Assembly (NCBI GenBank): GCA_903906365.1
Contig: CAIVKC010000057.1
Coordinates: forward strand, 179,538 to 243,537
Source of the DNA: an uncultured Bacteroidota bacterium
GTDB lineage: Bacteria > Bacteroidota > Bacteroidia > Chitinophagales > Chitinophagaceae
Length of the DNA stretch: 64,000 nt
Direction of reading: 5' to 3'
Part shown: piece by piece, positions 42,926 through 52,876 of the stretch
Layout of the letters: each line of letters begins with the position of its first letter
How positions within the stretch are numbered: position 1 is the stretch's first letter
Made by a program: the position numbers and the translations under genes
The notes under the pieces: model-generated
Database searches by the model: none
Told to the model about the DNA's origin: nothing
Seen by the model: only the letters and a program-made list of their open reading frames with translations

Positions 42926-43462
42926 ATGGATACCAGCACCGGCCAGACCTACCTGGCTTCCGCCATCAAAAGACTCAAAGACTGCAAGGGACTCGGAGAT
43001 AAAACATTTGTCCAACTCTCAGATCAGGATTTCTATTTTCAGCCCAACGAAGACTCCAACAGCATCGCCATGATCATTGCCCATCTCAGCGGTAATATGG
43101 TGAGCCGATGGACCAATTTTCTGACCGAGGACGGGGAAAAACCCTGGCGAAACCGGGATGCTGAATTCGATGCCCAAACAGCCCCACGCGAGCAGCTGGT
43201 ATCCAACTGGGAGACAGGCTGGGCCTGTGTGATTGAAGCCCTTGAGTCCCTGCAGGACACGGATCTGTCCAGGACCGTCCACATCCGCAAGGAACCCATG
43301 AGTGTGGTGGATGCCATAAACCGGCAGTTGATCCATTACGCCAGCCATGTCGGCCAGATCCTGTATATCGGGAAAATGAGGCTGGGCGGGCGTTGGAAGA
43401 GCCTATCGATTCCACGTGGAAAATCGGCAGACTTCAACCGGGACATGGGCTATAAACACTAA
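42926..43462 (+). CDS. DUF1572 / DinB-like four-helix protein
   Basis: 178 residues of the DUF1572 group of the DinB superfamily: NSIAMIIAHLSGNMVSRWTNFL near the N-terminus and LIHYASHVGQILYIGKM, which supply the His metal ligands of the DinB/YfiT fold. The chemical role is not known; many family members are metal-dependent thiol transferases. It probably shares a transcript with ggt. Confidence 0.88.
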   Translation: MDTSTGQTYLASAIKRLKDCKGLGDKTFVQLSDQDFYFQPNEDSNSIAMIIAHLSGNMVSRWTNFLTEDGEKPWRNRDAEFDAQTAPREQLVSNWETGWACVIEALESLQDTDLSRTVHIRKEPMSVVDAINRQLIHYASHVGQILYIGKMRLGGRWKSLSIPRGKSADFNRDMGYKH

Positions 43463-43566
43463 AGAAAAGCCCGGACGGGACAGCTTTAGGCTCCTGCTGC
43501 CTATTTTTGGGTAATTTAACAAAATAGTGGCCGCCAAGGCAGGGGTGGATGGGCTTTGGTACTGAA

Positions 43567-43599
43567 TTTGCTCATCATAACTGATTTGAGTTAATTTTG
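43567..43599 (+). promoter_or_regulatory. Promoter of the TamB-like gene
   Basis: TTTG (43567-43570), a 21-nt spacer and TAATTTTG (43592-43599) match the full Bacteroidota consensus. The leader to the TTG start is 32 nt. Confidence 0.65.
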
Positions 43600-43631
43600 C
43601 ACCGTCTAATTCCCTTTCACTGAAAAAGTCG

Positions 43632-46600
43632 TTGAAAATATTTCTGAATACTTTACTGACCTTCGTGCTGCTGCTGCTCTCCATCGGTTTGCTCACGGAG
43701 GCTTTTGCCCAAAAATCATTTTGGTTCGCTGTGCTGGCAATGGTTTCCCTGTTCCTGCTGGCCAGGGTCATTACCAAAAGGGCGGCGATGATATGCCTGC
43801 TTTTTTTCGTTTCCCTCTGGACCCTGATCCAATCGCCTCCCGTACAGAGCTGGCTGGTTTCAAAAGTCACCGACCGTTTGTCTTCCAGCCTGCACACCCG
43901 CATCCGCATAGGACACGTTGATTTTTCTTTTTTCAATAAGATGATCCTCCAACAAACCCTGGTGGAGGACCAGCACCGTGACACCCTGCTGTACGCCGGG
44001 GAGATTAAGGTCAATATCACCGACTGGTTTTTTGCGCGTGATTCGGCAGAATTGCATTATATCGGCATCAACGACGCTTCCGTCAAACTGCAGCGGTCAG
44101 ATTCCGTCTGGAACTACCAGTTCCTGGTGGATTATTTCGGGAGCCCTTCTTCCAGCAAGCCAAAAAGCAAGTTCAACCTGAACCTGAAAAAAGTACAACT
44201 GGCCAATATCCACCTGCTTAAAAAGGACGGTTGGCGGGGGGAAGATATGGAGCTCTCACTGGGTTCCCTGCTTTTGGATGCAGACACTTTTAATTTATCA
44301 GCGAAAAAGGCGCGGCTAAAGCTGCTTGAAATAAATGAGCCCAGGTTTTCCATTACCAATTACGAAGGAAAGCGGCTTATACCCCCCCCCGATGATACGG
44401 CAGAAATCAAAAATGACCCCAGGCATCTTCGTTGGAACGGCGCAGGCTGGGATATAACGGCCAAGTCCGCGGTGATCAGTAACGGATCATTTCGGGATGA
44501 CAAACTGGACGGAAGTAAGCCCTCCCCCTATTTCGACAGCTATCATATCTATTTTTCCGATGTCAATTGGGACTTTAAACAGGTCAGGTGGCAGCAGGAT
44601 ACCATCACCGCCCAGATGCAGCTCAATACCAGGGAACGCAGTGGCCTGGTGGTCAAAAAGCTCGCTGCGCAGATAAAGGTCTATCCGGAAGGCATGGAAT
44701 TTGCCAAATTGGACCTTCAGACCGGAAAAAGCCACCTGCGCAACTACTTTGCCATGCACTACGGCAGCTTTGACGACATGTCGGATTTCATCAGCGAAGT
44801 GAACATGGAGGGCGATTTTACAGACGCTAATGTAGACAGCGACGACATTGCCTATTTTGCCCCGGCCCTGAGGAACTGGAAAAAAAATATCCGCATCACC
44901 GGTAATATACGCGGGTCCGTCGATAACCTGAGCGGCCGCAACGTGGTCATTGAAGCAGGCAGGAACACCCTGCTAAACGGGGACATCCACCTCAAGGGCC
45001 TGCCCGTAACTGACTCCACTTATATTGAGTTCAAATCAAATGACTTCCGCACTACCTATGCGGATATGATCACCCTGGTTCCCCAGCTCAAAACCATTGA
45101 CCAGCCGCGCCTGGACCTGTTGGAATATCTTCGTTTTAGGGGAACGTTCAACGGCTTTTTCAAGGAATTTGTAACCAAGGGTACCATCGACACGAAGCTG
45201 GGAACCCTGGTCACCGATGTCAACATGAAATTCCCGGATTATGGACCCACCATTTACTCCGGCAGCCTGAACACCAATAATTTCAACCTGGGGAAATTCC
45301 TGGACAACGAAAACCTGGGCCTGATCTCCTTCATGGGAAAGATAGCCGGTACGGGCCTGACGGAAAAGACCCTCAATGCCGTACTGGATGGAACCGTGCA
45401 TAATATTGTATTCAATGATTACACCTACCAGGATATCGTGGTAAAGGGTTCACTTGCCAAAAAGAAGTTCAATGGGGAACTCATAGCCAATGACCCCAAC
45501 CTGCAGGCAGAACTCAATGGCCTCATCGATTTCAGCCAGGGGTTGCCCCGATTTGATTTCAATGCCCAGATTGCCCAGGCCGATTTAAGGAAGCTCAATT
45601 TCACCCATGACCAGGTGGAATTTAACGGCAAGCTGCTGTTCAATTTTACCGGTAAGGACATCGATAATTTCCTGGGCACCGCCCGCGTATGCGATGCCGC
45701 CATATTCAAAAACGGCGAGCGCATTGCCTTTGACTCCCTGCGGGTGGAATCCAGCCTGGTGGACAGCAACAAGACCATTACGGTTTCCAGCAATGAATTC
45801 GAAGGAGCGCTGGTGGGGGAATTTTCCATCCGGGAACTCCCCGCTGCATTCCAGACTTTTCTCAACAAGTATTACCCAAGTTATATAAAACCGGCAAAAA
45901 GCATCCTGACCCAGCAGAATTTCAGTTTTGTATTTACCACCAAGAAAGTGGATGATTATGTTGACCTGTTTGAAAAACACCTCAAGGGCTTCAACAATAC
46001 CACCGTCAGCGGCCGTATCAATACGAAGGAAAATCTTTTTGACCTGAATGCGGACGTACCCCAGTTCAATTATAAGAATATCGCTTTTTATAATGTCAAT
46101 GTAAGGGGAACCGGGAACCTGGACAGCCTTTCATCGGAAGCCAGCATTGGAGACCTTTTTGTCAATGACAGCCTCCATTTTCCCAACACCCATATCAAGC
46201 TGCATTCCTTTTTGGATGTGTCCGATGTCACCATAACGGCCAGCGCCAACCAGACCCTGAACTCAGCCAGCCTGTCAGCCCAGGTAAGAACCCTGCCCGA
46301 CGGGGTGCGAATCCGGTTCAGGCCCTCAGTTTTTGATGTGAATTCCAAAAAATGGACCATTGATAAAGACGGGGAACTGCTGCTGACCAAAACCATTGTC
46401 ACGGCAGACAATCTCCGCATTTACAGCGGGGACCAGCAGGTGCTCATAACCACCCACCCTTCCCAGCAGGGCAATTGGAACGATGTGGACATTGACCTGA
46501 AAAAAATCAATATTGGGGACTTTACCCCGTATTTTGTCAAATCCGACCGTATGGAGGGCCTGCTGACCGGCAATGGAAAAATCATTGATCCCTTCGGTAG

Positions 46601-48551
46601 CCAGCAGCATATGGCCTTCAGCGGACAGGCCGAGCAATTCAGGCTGAACGATGATTCCGTGGGCAAAATTGACCTGGCCGGTAATTACGACAAAAGCAGC
46701 GGGCTGGTCAATGCAACTGCCTTTTCCGATAACAAAGACTATCATTTTGACCTCAAGGGTATTTTCAGTACCCTGGACAGTTCCTCTACCCAACCGATCA
46801 ATATCTCCCTTAACCTGCGTGATACCAAAATTGACCTGCTGGAAAAATACCTGGGCGGGATATTCAGCCAGATCCGGGGCTACGCTTCCGGGCCCCTGCA
46901 AATCGTGGGGCCGGGAAACCAGCTCAAATACCTGGGCAAGTTGCAGCTTCACGACGGGAAGCTAAAAGTGAATTACACCCAGGTTACTTATAAGATCCCC
47001 TCAGCTACCGTGGATATGGAAGACGGTTTTATCGATTTTGGAACCTTCCAAATCCAGGATACGCTGGGCCATTTTGGAACCCTGACCCGGGGCAGGCTGA
47101 ACCATCATTCCTTCAATGACCTGTCCTACGATTTTGCCATCAATACCAATAAGCTGCTGTTGCTCAATACCAAGCTCACGGACAACAACCAGTTCTATGG
47201 CAGGATCGTTGGAAAAGCCAATTTTACCCTTACAGGCAAACAGAGCAATATGGTCATGTCCATCAAGGGCGAGCCAACGGACAGTTCGAATATATTCATC
47301 CCATCAGGCAGCAGCCGTGAAAGCGGAGATGCGGATTTCATTGTTTGGAAGGTCTATGGAAAGGAAATGCAGGCTGTACATGAAAAAAAGTCTACGGACC
47401 TGACCGTAAAACTGGATATCACCGCCAATAATTACGCCAACATCTTTGTGGTCATAGACCCGCTGACCAATGATATCATCAAGGCCAATGGCCGGGGCAA
47501 CCTGCTGATTCGTGCCGGCACCTCTGAGGACCTGACCATCAACGGACGTTATGCCATCGACAAGGGCAGCTATAATTTCAGTTTCCAGTCCTTTATCCGC
47601 AAGCCCTTCACCTTCAATCCGGATGCCGATAATTTTATCCAGTGGACAGGGGATCCCTATAATGCAGACATCCATATTGAAGCGGTCTATGAGGCTGAAA
47701 ACGTCAGTTTCTCCGACCTAGGGTTCAGTTCAACCAGCGGACTGGGCGGCATCACCAGTTCCAATGTCAAAAAATACAGGGGACCCATCCTGGTGACAGC
47801 CACGCTTTCTGATAAACTAAAGAAACCCGATATCGCTTTCCAGATAGAACTGCCTGCCAATTCTCCTTTGAAAAATGACCAGGACGCCCAGACCCTGCTC
47901 CAAATCATCCAGCGTGACCCGACGGAGCTCAACAAACAGGTCTCCTTCCTGGTTGTGCTCAACCAGTTTGGCCCGCTTTCAAACAGCAATGCCAACTTTG
48001 GAGCCACCACCGCTATTTCAGGGATTTTCGTCAATTCTATTTCAGGGGTAATTTCCAATGTATTCAGCCGGCAGTTTTCCTCCGTTTTTCAGAAAATCTT
48101 CAATGACCCGACCATTAAGGTAAATTTTAATTCCACTTTCTATAACGGCAGTAACCTGATCGACAATGCGGATCCTACACGCCTCAATTATGACCGCACC
48201 AACCTGAATCTGTCCATCGGAAAAAGCTTTCTCAACGAGCGCCTTGTTTTTATTTTTGGCAGTGCCCTGGATTTCGGACTCAGTACCCAGCAGGTGCAGG
48301 CGGCCTCCTTCCAGTTCCTGCCGGATATCACGGCAGAATACAAGATCACGCCGGACGGGCGGTTTGCCTTCAGTTTGTTTTACAGGGATTCCTATAATTA
48401 CCTTTCGGTGGCCAATCATACCGAGAACCGCTCGGGGGGAAGTATCTCCTACAGCAGGGACTTTGACCGCATTGATGAACTCTTCCGTAAAAAAAAGAAG
48501 GACCATCCCAAGCCTGCCCCCCAGTTGCCGGCGGACAATAACAACCCCTGA
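43632..48551 (+). CDS. TamB-like translocation/assembly module protein
   Basis: 1639 residues: N-terminal membrane segments, then a very long beta-strand-rich region of repeated beta-helix/groove type, and a conserved C-terminal TamB/DUF490 domain (KPFTFNPDADNFIQWTGDPYNADIHIEAVY, LNQFGPLSN). It should span the periplasm and take part in outer-membrane protein or lipid transport. The start codon is TTG; it gives three hydrophobic segments before LWTLIQSPPVQ, whereas the usual family starts with one, so an internal ATG (near 43740 or 43788) is a possible alternative. The promoter supports the TTG. tamA is not beside it. Confidence 0.85.
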   Translation: MKIFLNTLLTFVLLLLSIGLLTEAFAQKSFWFAVLAMVSLFLLARVITKRAAMICLLFFVSLWTLIQSPPVQSWLVSKVTDRLSSSLHTRIRIGHVDFSFFNKMILQQTLVEDQHRDTLLYAGEIKVNITDWFFARDSAELHYIGINDASVKLQRSDSVWNYQFLVDYFGSPSSSKPKSKFNLNLKKVQLANIHLLKKDGWRGEDMELSLGSLLLDADTFNLSAKKARLKLLEINEPRFSITNYEGKRLIPPPDDTAEIKNDPRHLRWNGAGWDITAKSAVISNGSFRDDKLDGSKPSPYFDSYHIYFSDVNWDFKQVRWQQDTITAQMQLNTRERSGLVVKKLAAQIKVYPEGMEFAKLDLQTGKSHLRNYFAMHYGSFDDMSDFISEVNMEGDFTDANVDSDDIAYFAPALRNWKKNIRITGNIRGSVDNLSGRNVVIEAGRNTLLNGDIHLKGLPVTDSTYIEFKSNDFRTTYADMITLVPQLKTIDQPRLDLLEYLRFRGTFNGFFKEFVTKGTIDTKLGTLVTDVNMKFPDYGPTIYSGSLNTNNFNLGKFLDNENLGLISFMGKIAGTGLTEKTLNAVLDGTVHNIVFNDYTYQDIVVKGSLAKKKFNGELIANDPNLQAELNGLIDFSQGLPRFDFNAQIAQADLRKLNFTHDQVEFNGKLLFNFTGKDIDNFLGTARVCDAAIFKNGERIAFDSLRVESSLVDSNKTITVSSNEFEGALVGEFSIRELPAAFQTFLNKYYPSYIKPAKSILTQQNFSFVFTTKKVDDYVDLFEKHLKGFNNTTVSGRINTKENLFDLNADVPQFNYKNIAFYNVNVRGTGNLDSLSSEASIGDLFVNDSLHFPNTHIKLHSFLDVSDVTITASANQTLNSASLSAQVRTLPDGVRIRFRPSVFDVNSKKWTIDKDGELLLTKTIVTADNLRIYSGDQQVLITTHPSQQGNWNDVDIDLKKINIGDFTPYFVKSDRMEGLLTGNGKIIDPFGSQQHMAFSGQAEQFRLNDDSVGKIDLAGNYDKSSGLVNATAFSDNKDYHFDLKGIFSTLDSSSTQPINISLNLRDTKIDLLEKYLGGIFSQIRGYASGPLQIVGPGNQLKYLGKLQLHDGKLKVNYTQVTYKIPSATVDMEDGFIDFGTFQIQDTLGHFGTLTRGRLNHHSFNDLSYDFAINTNKLLLLNTKLTDNNQFYGRIVGKANFTLTGKQSNMVMSIKGEPTDSSNIFIPSGSSRESGDADFIVWKVYGKEMQAVHEKKSTDLTVKLDITANNYANIFVVIDPLTNDIIKANGRGNLLIRAGTSEDLTINGRYAIDKGSYNFSFQSFIRKPFTFNPDADNFIQWTGDPYNADIHIEAVYEAENVSFSDLGFSSTSGLGGITSSNVKKYRGPILVTATLSDKLKKPDIAFQIELPANSPLKNDQDAQTLLQIIQRDPTELNKQVSFLVVLNQFGPLSNSNANFGATTAISGIFVNSISGVISNVFSRQFSSVFQKIFNDPTIKVNFNSTFYNGSNLIDNADPTRLNYDRTNLNLSIGKSFLNERLVFIFGSALDFGLSTQQVQAASFQFLPDITAEYKITPDGRFAFSLFYRDSYNYLSVANHTENRSGGSISYSRDFDRIDELFRKKKKDHPKPAPQLPADNNNP

Positions 48552-48589
48552 AACCGGTTAAAGACCGTTTTGATGCAGTGCCAGGAAGT

Positions 48590-49789
48590 TTATTTCATGA
48601 TTTCATGACCCAGCTTGTCCCTTTTTGTCTGTAGGTATTTTTCGTTGTGCGGATTGGACTGTATTTCGATGGGAACCGTATCGATGATTTCCAGCCCGTA
48701 ACCGGAAAGGCCGGCGCGTTTTTTGGGGTTGTTGCTGATCAGGTTGATTTTGGTGATGCCCAGGTAACGAAGGATCTGTGCACCCACTCCATAATCCCTT
48801 TTATCCATGGGAAAACCCAGGTGGAGATTGGCCTCTACGGTATCCATGCCGTTTTCCTGTAATTTATAGGCTCGCAGTTTATTGACCAGCCCGATGCCCC
48901 GGCCCTCCTGGTTCATATACAGGATGACCCCTTTACCGTTGGCCTCAACGATCTGCATGGCCCTGTGGAGCTGTTCCCCGCAGTCGCAACGCAAAGACCC
49001 CAGTATGTCGCCGGTGAAACAGGAGGAATGCACCCTGACCAGCACCGGTTCTTCTTTTTGCCAATCGCCTTTGATGAGGGCCAGGTGTTCGTTGTTGGTG
49101 TTTTTTTCCCTGAAAGCCACCAGTTTGAAGTGGCCGTATTTGGTGGGCATGTCCACCCGGACTATTTCCTCAATGAGGGAGTCGGTCTTAAGCCTGTATT
49201 CAATGAGGTCCTTGATGGAAATTAGCTTTACATCAAATCTTTTGGCAATTTCTTTTAGTTGGGGCAGGCGGGCCATACTGCCATCCTCGTTCATGATTTC
49301 AACCAGCACACCACCCGGACCGAATCCGGCCAGCCTGGCCAGGTCAATGGTGGCTTCGGTATGTCCGGCCCTGCGAAGCACCCCGCCATTTTTGGCCCGG
49401 AGCGGAAAAATATGCCCCGGCCTGCCAAGGTCCTCGGGCCTTGTCTTGGGATCGACCAGCGCCTGGATGGTTTTAGACCGGTCCTGGGCAGAAATCCCCG
49501 TCGTGCAGCCGTGACCGAGCAGGTCCACCGATACGGTAAAGGCTGTTTCATGCAGGGCCGTATTATTGTTGACCATGAGGTCCAGTTGCAGTTGATCGCA
49601 TCTTTCTTCGACCAGCGGGGTGCAAATCAGTCCCCGGCCGTGCTTACTCATGAAATTGACCAGTTCGGGGGTTACATTTTCGGCGGCAGTAACAAAATCG
49701 CCCTCATTTTCGCGGTCCTCGTCATCGACTACAATGATCAGTTTTCCTTTCTTTATGTCTTCAATCGCACTTTCGATAGTATCTAGCAT
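48590..49789 (-). CDS. ribBA: Bifunctional RibBA (DHBP synthase / GTP cyclohydrolase II)
   Basis: 399 residues from the ATG giving [12 protein letters not shown]; an upstream in-frame Met at 49819 lies beyond the predicted promoter box and is rejected. Residues 1-200 are RibB ([38 protein letters not shown]). Residues 205-399 are RibA with the zinc Cys motif ([20 protein letters not shown]) and [21 protein letters not shown]. It makes the two starting compounds of riboflavin. No FMN riboswitch is visible upstream. It is convergent with the TamB-like gene. Confidence 0.94.
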   Translation of the reverse strand: MLDTIESAIEDIKKGKLIIVVDDEDRENEGDFVTAAENVTPELVNFMSKHGRGLICTPLVEERCDQLQLDLMVNNNTALHETAFTVSVDLLGHGCTTGISAQDRSKTIQALVDPKTRPEDLGRPGHIFPLRAKNGGVLRRAGHTEATIDLARLAGFGPGGVLVEIMNEDGSMARLPQLKEIAKRFDVKLISIKDLIEYRLKTDSLIEEIVRVDMPTKYGHFKLVAFREKNTNNEHLALIKGDWQKEEPVLVRVHSSCFTGDILGSLRCDCGEQLHRAMQIVEANGKGVILYMNQEGRGIGLVNKLRAYKLQENGMDTVEANLHLGFPMDKRDYGVGAQILRYLGITKINLISNNPKKRAGLSGYGLEIIDTVPIEIQSNPHNEKYLQTKRDKLGHEIMK

Positions 49790-49807
49790 CTTGCTGGGTT
49801 TAGGGTA

Positions 49808-49815
49808 CAAAGATA
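49808..49815 (-). promoter_or_regulatory. -7 box of the ribBA promoter
   Basis: TATCTTTG on the minus strand is an exact TAnnTTTG match ending 18 nt before the chosen ATG. No good -33 box is seen. Confidence 0.5.
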
Positions 49816-49951
49816 ACAATTAAAAACCGGGAAGGTTTGGACCATAGTCCATGGCCGGCAAATGCAGGCCGATGGCGGGCTTGACGGACCTTTGGGGAAT
49901 AGCGGCCGTTTTTCAAGAAACCGCTGGGCAGAGAGGGCCCGTCTGGTTCAT

Positions 49952-49983
49952 TTTGGACAGGTCAGCCGCCTCAATTAACTTTA
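49952..49983 (+). promoter_or_regulatory. Candidate promoter of mdh
   Basis: TTTG (49952-49955), a 20-nt spacer and TAACTTTA (five of six fixed positions), followed by a 39-nt leader. Confidence 0.45.
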
Positions 49984-50022
49984 CCCTGAATTTTCATTTA
50001 TCATTTCAAAATAACTTTTCAG

Positions 50023-50952
50023 ATGAAAGTAACCGTAGTAGGTGCAGGAGCGGTAGGAGCTACCTGTGCTGATAATATTGCACGCAAGGAACTGGTCAGG
50101 GAACTCGTATTACTGGATATCAAGGAAGGTCTTGCCGAAGGCAAAGCCCAGGACATGATGCAAACTGCCGCCCTGCTTGGATTTGACACCCGTATTACAG
50201 GCTCCACCAACGATTATTCGAAGACAGCCGGCAGCGATGTGGTGGTGATCACCTCGGGCCTGCCGCGCAAACCCGGCATGACCCGCGAGGAATTAATCGG
50301 CACCAATGCCGGTATTGTTAAAGGCGTGACGGAAAATATACTCAAATATTCCCCTGATGCGATCCTCATTATCATCAGCAACCCCATGGACACTATGACC
50401 TATCTGGCTCTTAGCGCCACCGGTCTGCCCAAGAACCGCATCATCGGTATGGGTGGTGCCCTGGACAGTGCCCGTTTCCGTTACCAGCTCAGCGAGCACC
50501 TGGGTGCCAGCCCGGGCGATTTGAATGCGGTGGTGGTTGGCGGCCACGGTGATACTACCATGATCCCGCTGATCCGTCTGGCAACCTGGAACAGCATCCC
50601 CGTAACCAGCCTGCTGAGCCCAGCGCAGCAGACCCAGATTGTAGCTGACACCATGGTGGGCGGAGCCACCCTGACCAAACTGATTGGCACGTCCGCTTGG
50701 TATGCACCCGGAGCTGCCGGTGCGGCCCTGGTGGAAAGCATTGTACGGGATGAAAAGAAATTATTCACCTGTTGCGTTTCCCTGCAGGGAGAATACGGGC
50801 AGCAGGATATTTGCCTGGGTGTCCCTGTCACCATTGGAAGGAATGGCTGGGAGAAAATCATCGACCTCGGCCTCAATGCCGAAGAACAGGCCTTGTTCAA
50901 TAAGAGCGCAGATGCGGTCAGGAATATGAATGATGTATTAAAAACACTTTAA
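50023..50952 (+). CDS. mdh: Malate dehydrogenase (LDH-like type)
   Basis: 309 residues: NAD-binding VVGAGAVGATCADNIA, VITSGLPRKPGMTREEL with the substrate Arg residues that favour malate, IISNPMDTMTYLA, DSARFRYQLSEHLG, and the catalytic His in GGHGDTTM. It oxidises malate to oxaloacetate in the TCA cycle. It is a single-gene unit with its own terminator. Confidence 0.95.
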   Translation: MKVTVVGAGAVGATCADNIARKELVRELVLLDIKEGLAEGKAQDMMQTAALLGFDTRITGSTNDYSKTAGSDVVVITSGLPRKPGMTREELIGTNAGIVKGVTENILKYSPDAILIIISNPMDTMTYLALSATGLPKNRIIGMGGALDSARFRYQLSEHLGASPGDLNAVVVGGHGDTTMIPLIRLATWNSIPVTSLLSPAQQTQIVADTMVGGATLTKLIGTSAWYAPGAAGAALVESIVRDEKKLFTCCVSLQGEYGQQDICLGVPVTIGRNGWEKIIDLGLNAEEQALFNKSADAVRNMNDVLKTL

Positions 50953-50990
50953 ATAAGCGTTTTTAAATAAGTAGGATACCCAAATGGTTT

Positions 50991-51018
50991 AAAAAAGCAA
51001 GCTCCGGCTTGCTTTTTT
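50991..51018. terminator. Terminator of mdh
   Basis: AAAAAAGCAAGC pairs with GCTTGCTTTTTT around a TCCG tetraloop, with a T run on the plus strand and A run on the other side. It is bidirectional in form. Confidence 0.9.
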
Positions 51019-51187
51019 ACTTGAATATGGTTAATTTTCCATATGCTTTGGATGGTGTAAAGCATTCGATCCAGTTCCTTTGGTGACAGCCATATGGTGA
51101 ATTTCCTGTTGTTTGTACTTTTTTTAAAGCCAATGCACCCCCGGGGTGTAGATTTTCTGTTTAAATCATTTCATCAATCAAAAAATC

Positions 51188-51757
51188 ATGCTTAAACAGG
51201 CTGTATTGGTTATCCTGCTTTTTTGCTGGGTATCGGGGTCAATGGCCCAGCAGGAACCGCCGGCAAAATATAACCCCCTGCTGGATTTTAATCTGAGCCC
51301 TGCCCATAATAAAAAAATCAACCCCCTGTTCAATTCATCCATTAATCCCCAAATTAACTGGAACATCAACCCCCTGAAGAACATCGCCATCAATCCGGCA
51401 AAAAACGAATTCATCAATCCCAAATCAAATGCAGCGCTCAACCCCAATGAGAACAAACTGCTCAACCCGATGTTTGCCAATTCGCTTCATCCGCAAAATC
51501 CCACCTGGAAGGGCCATTACCTCTTTGACAAGGATGACAAACTAATCGGCTTTATCACGGTGGCCAGCCAGGAGGTCATGCTCTGTTTTGACATGGAATA
51601 CAAATGGACCTGTTTTTACATCCGTTCCTCCACCGGAAATTTTAACCAGTTTTCCCTCAGTGGGGAATGGACGGGCGGGTACCTGTCGCATGATTCTTCA
51701 GAAGGTCTCAATGAATTTTCCCCCGGTGGCGAATGGACCGGTAACCACATACTCTGA
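51188..51757 (+). CDS. Secreted octapeptide-repeat ([IL]NPxxNxx) protein
   Basis: 189 residues with a signal peptide (cleavage near SMAQ). Residues 28-107 are ten consecutive octapeptides, YNPLLDFN to LHPQNPTW, with Asn-Pro at the second and third places of most and Asn at the sixth. A C-terminal domain follows (GHYLFDKDDKLIGFIT, then two similar strands FSLSGEWTGGYL and FSPGGEWTGNHIL). No family was recognised; the C-terminal strand pairs loosely resemble small beta-hairpin repeat folds. Function unknown. It is convergent with the GT9 gene. Confidence 0.75.
   Translation: MLKQAVLVILLFCWVSGSMAQQEPPAKYNPLLDFNLSPAHNKKINPLFNSSINPQINWNINPLKNIAINPAKNEFINPKSNAALNPNENKLLNPMFANSLHPQNPTWKGHYLFDKDDKLIGFITVASQEVMLCFDMEYKWTCFYIRSSTGNFNQFSLSGEWTGGYLSHDSSEGLNEFSPGGEWTGNHIL
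51269..51508 (+). repeat. 24-bp coding tandem repeat (ten units)
   Basis: The DNA for the ten octapeptides repeats every 24 bp with the core ATCAAYCC, diverged at third positions. The high synonymous divergence argues for an old, selected repeat. Confidence 0.75.
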
Positions 51758-51772
51758 TTTTTTTCCGGCAGG

Positions 51773-52804
51773 TCAGGATTTTCCCCTTACCCGAAGCTGG
51801 ATGGCTTCCATCACCCGGGAAGGTTCGATCTGTTCCATGCATCGGAAGTGCCCACGGGGACATTTCTTATACCCTATTTTAGAACAGGGGCGGCAGGACA
51901 AACCGGCTGTTTCCAGGATATCAAAGGGTCCTTCCCCTGTTTTTTTAGTGAGGAATTCGGCCCCGGTAAATGCTTTGCCGTAATAGGGATACATTCCAAA
52001 AGCCGGAACCGTATTTCCCCACAGGGAGATCACGGGCCGTTGGAAAGCCGCCGCGATATGCATCAGTCCGGTATCATTGGTGATGATCAGGCGGGCCCTG
52101 CTGACCAGGTCGGCAGACTCCCCGAGGCTGAACCGGCCGCAGGCATTGTATATTTTGACGGGATCCTGGGCTGCAATGAGATCTCCGCTGGCTGCATCCT
52201 CGGGGCCTCCCAGCAGGATGACCGGATGATCCAGGAGGGCGCAAAGTTCCTGGAGCCTGTGGAGGGGATATTTCTTTGTGTTCACTGCCGCTCCGATGAC
52301 CAGTCCTATATAACCTGCATGATGGGAAGCGGGTATGTCGGTGATAGGCACCCTGTCTGACTCCCGTAAAAAATAGTCCAGTCCCGCCCCGTCATTTTTC
52401 AGTCCAAAATACGAGAGGGTATCCAGGTACCTGTCAACGATATGCACCCCGGGCATGCGGTTCCATTTCAGGGCCGTATAGAGCCATTTGGGCACATTGA
52501 GCTTATTGAAGGAAAAGGACTGTTTACCCAGTGCCCTTTTCACCTTCAGGGTGCGCAGGTTATGATGAAGGTCGATGATATAGTCAAAATTCTCTTTTAC
52601 CAGTTCCTCCACCACCTCTTCCAGATGTTCCCGGAGGCAGTGTACTTTATCGATATAGGGATTGGCTTCCACAATGGTTCGGTAGGAGTGCTTAGTGAGG
52701 TAGTGCACTTCTGCCATGGCATACTGCTTTTTGAGGCAGCGAACCACGGGGGTCGTCAGTACAATGTCCCCAATGGAGGAAAACCGGATGATCAAAAATT
52801 TCAT
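51773..52804 (-). CDS. Glycosyltransferase family 9 (heptosyltransferase-like)
   Basis: 343 residues from the ATG giving MKFLIIRFSSIGDIVLTTP; an upstream start is rejected because it adds a short unrelated leader. GT9 features are RFSSIGDIVLTTPVVRCLKKQ, VIGAAVNTKKYPL, ARLIITNDTGLMHIAAAFQRPVISLWG. It transfers heptose or a related sugar to lipopolysaccharide core. It is the last gene of a minus-strand run. Confidence 0.9.
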   Translation of the reverse strand: MKFLIIRFSSIGDIVLTTPVVRCLKKQYAMAEVHYLTKHSYRTIVEANPYIDKVHCLREHLEEVVEELVKENFDYIIDLHHNLRTLKVKRALGKQSFSFNKLNVPKWLYTALKWNRMPGVHIVDRYLDTLSYFGLKNDGAGLDYFLRESDRVPITDIPASHHAGYIGLVIGAAVNTKKYPLHRLQELCALLDHPVILLGGPEDAASGDLIAAQDPVKIYNACGRFSLGESADLVSRARLIITNDTGLMHIAAAFQRPVISLWGNTVPAFGMYPYYGKAFTGAEFLTKKTGEGPFDILETAGLSCRPCSKIGYKKCPRGHFRCMEQIEPSRVMEAIQLRVRGKS

Positions 52805-52876
52805 GCGCCAGTCGTTCTGAAGTGATCTGCCATACATCTCGAGCCGTCTTGGCTGCAGGCTGGCAGTCCTGCTCTG

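Noticed and set aside
49790..50022. A possible FMN riboswitch upstream of ribBA.
   Set aside because: The interval to the divergent mdh gene is short and contains promoter boxes but none of the conserved riboswitch elements I could recognise.
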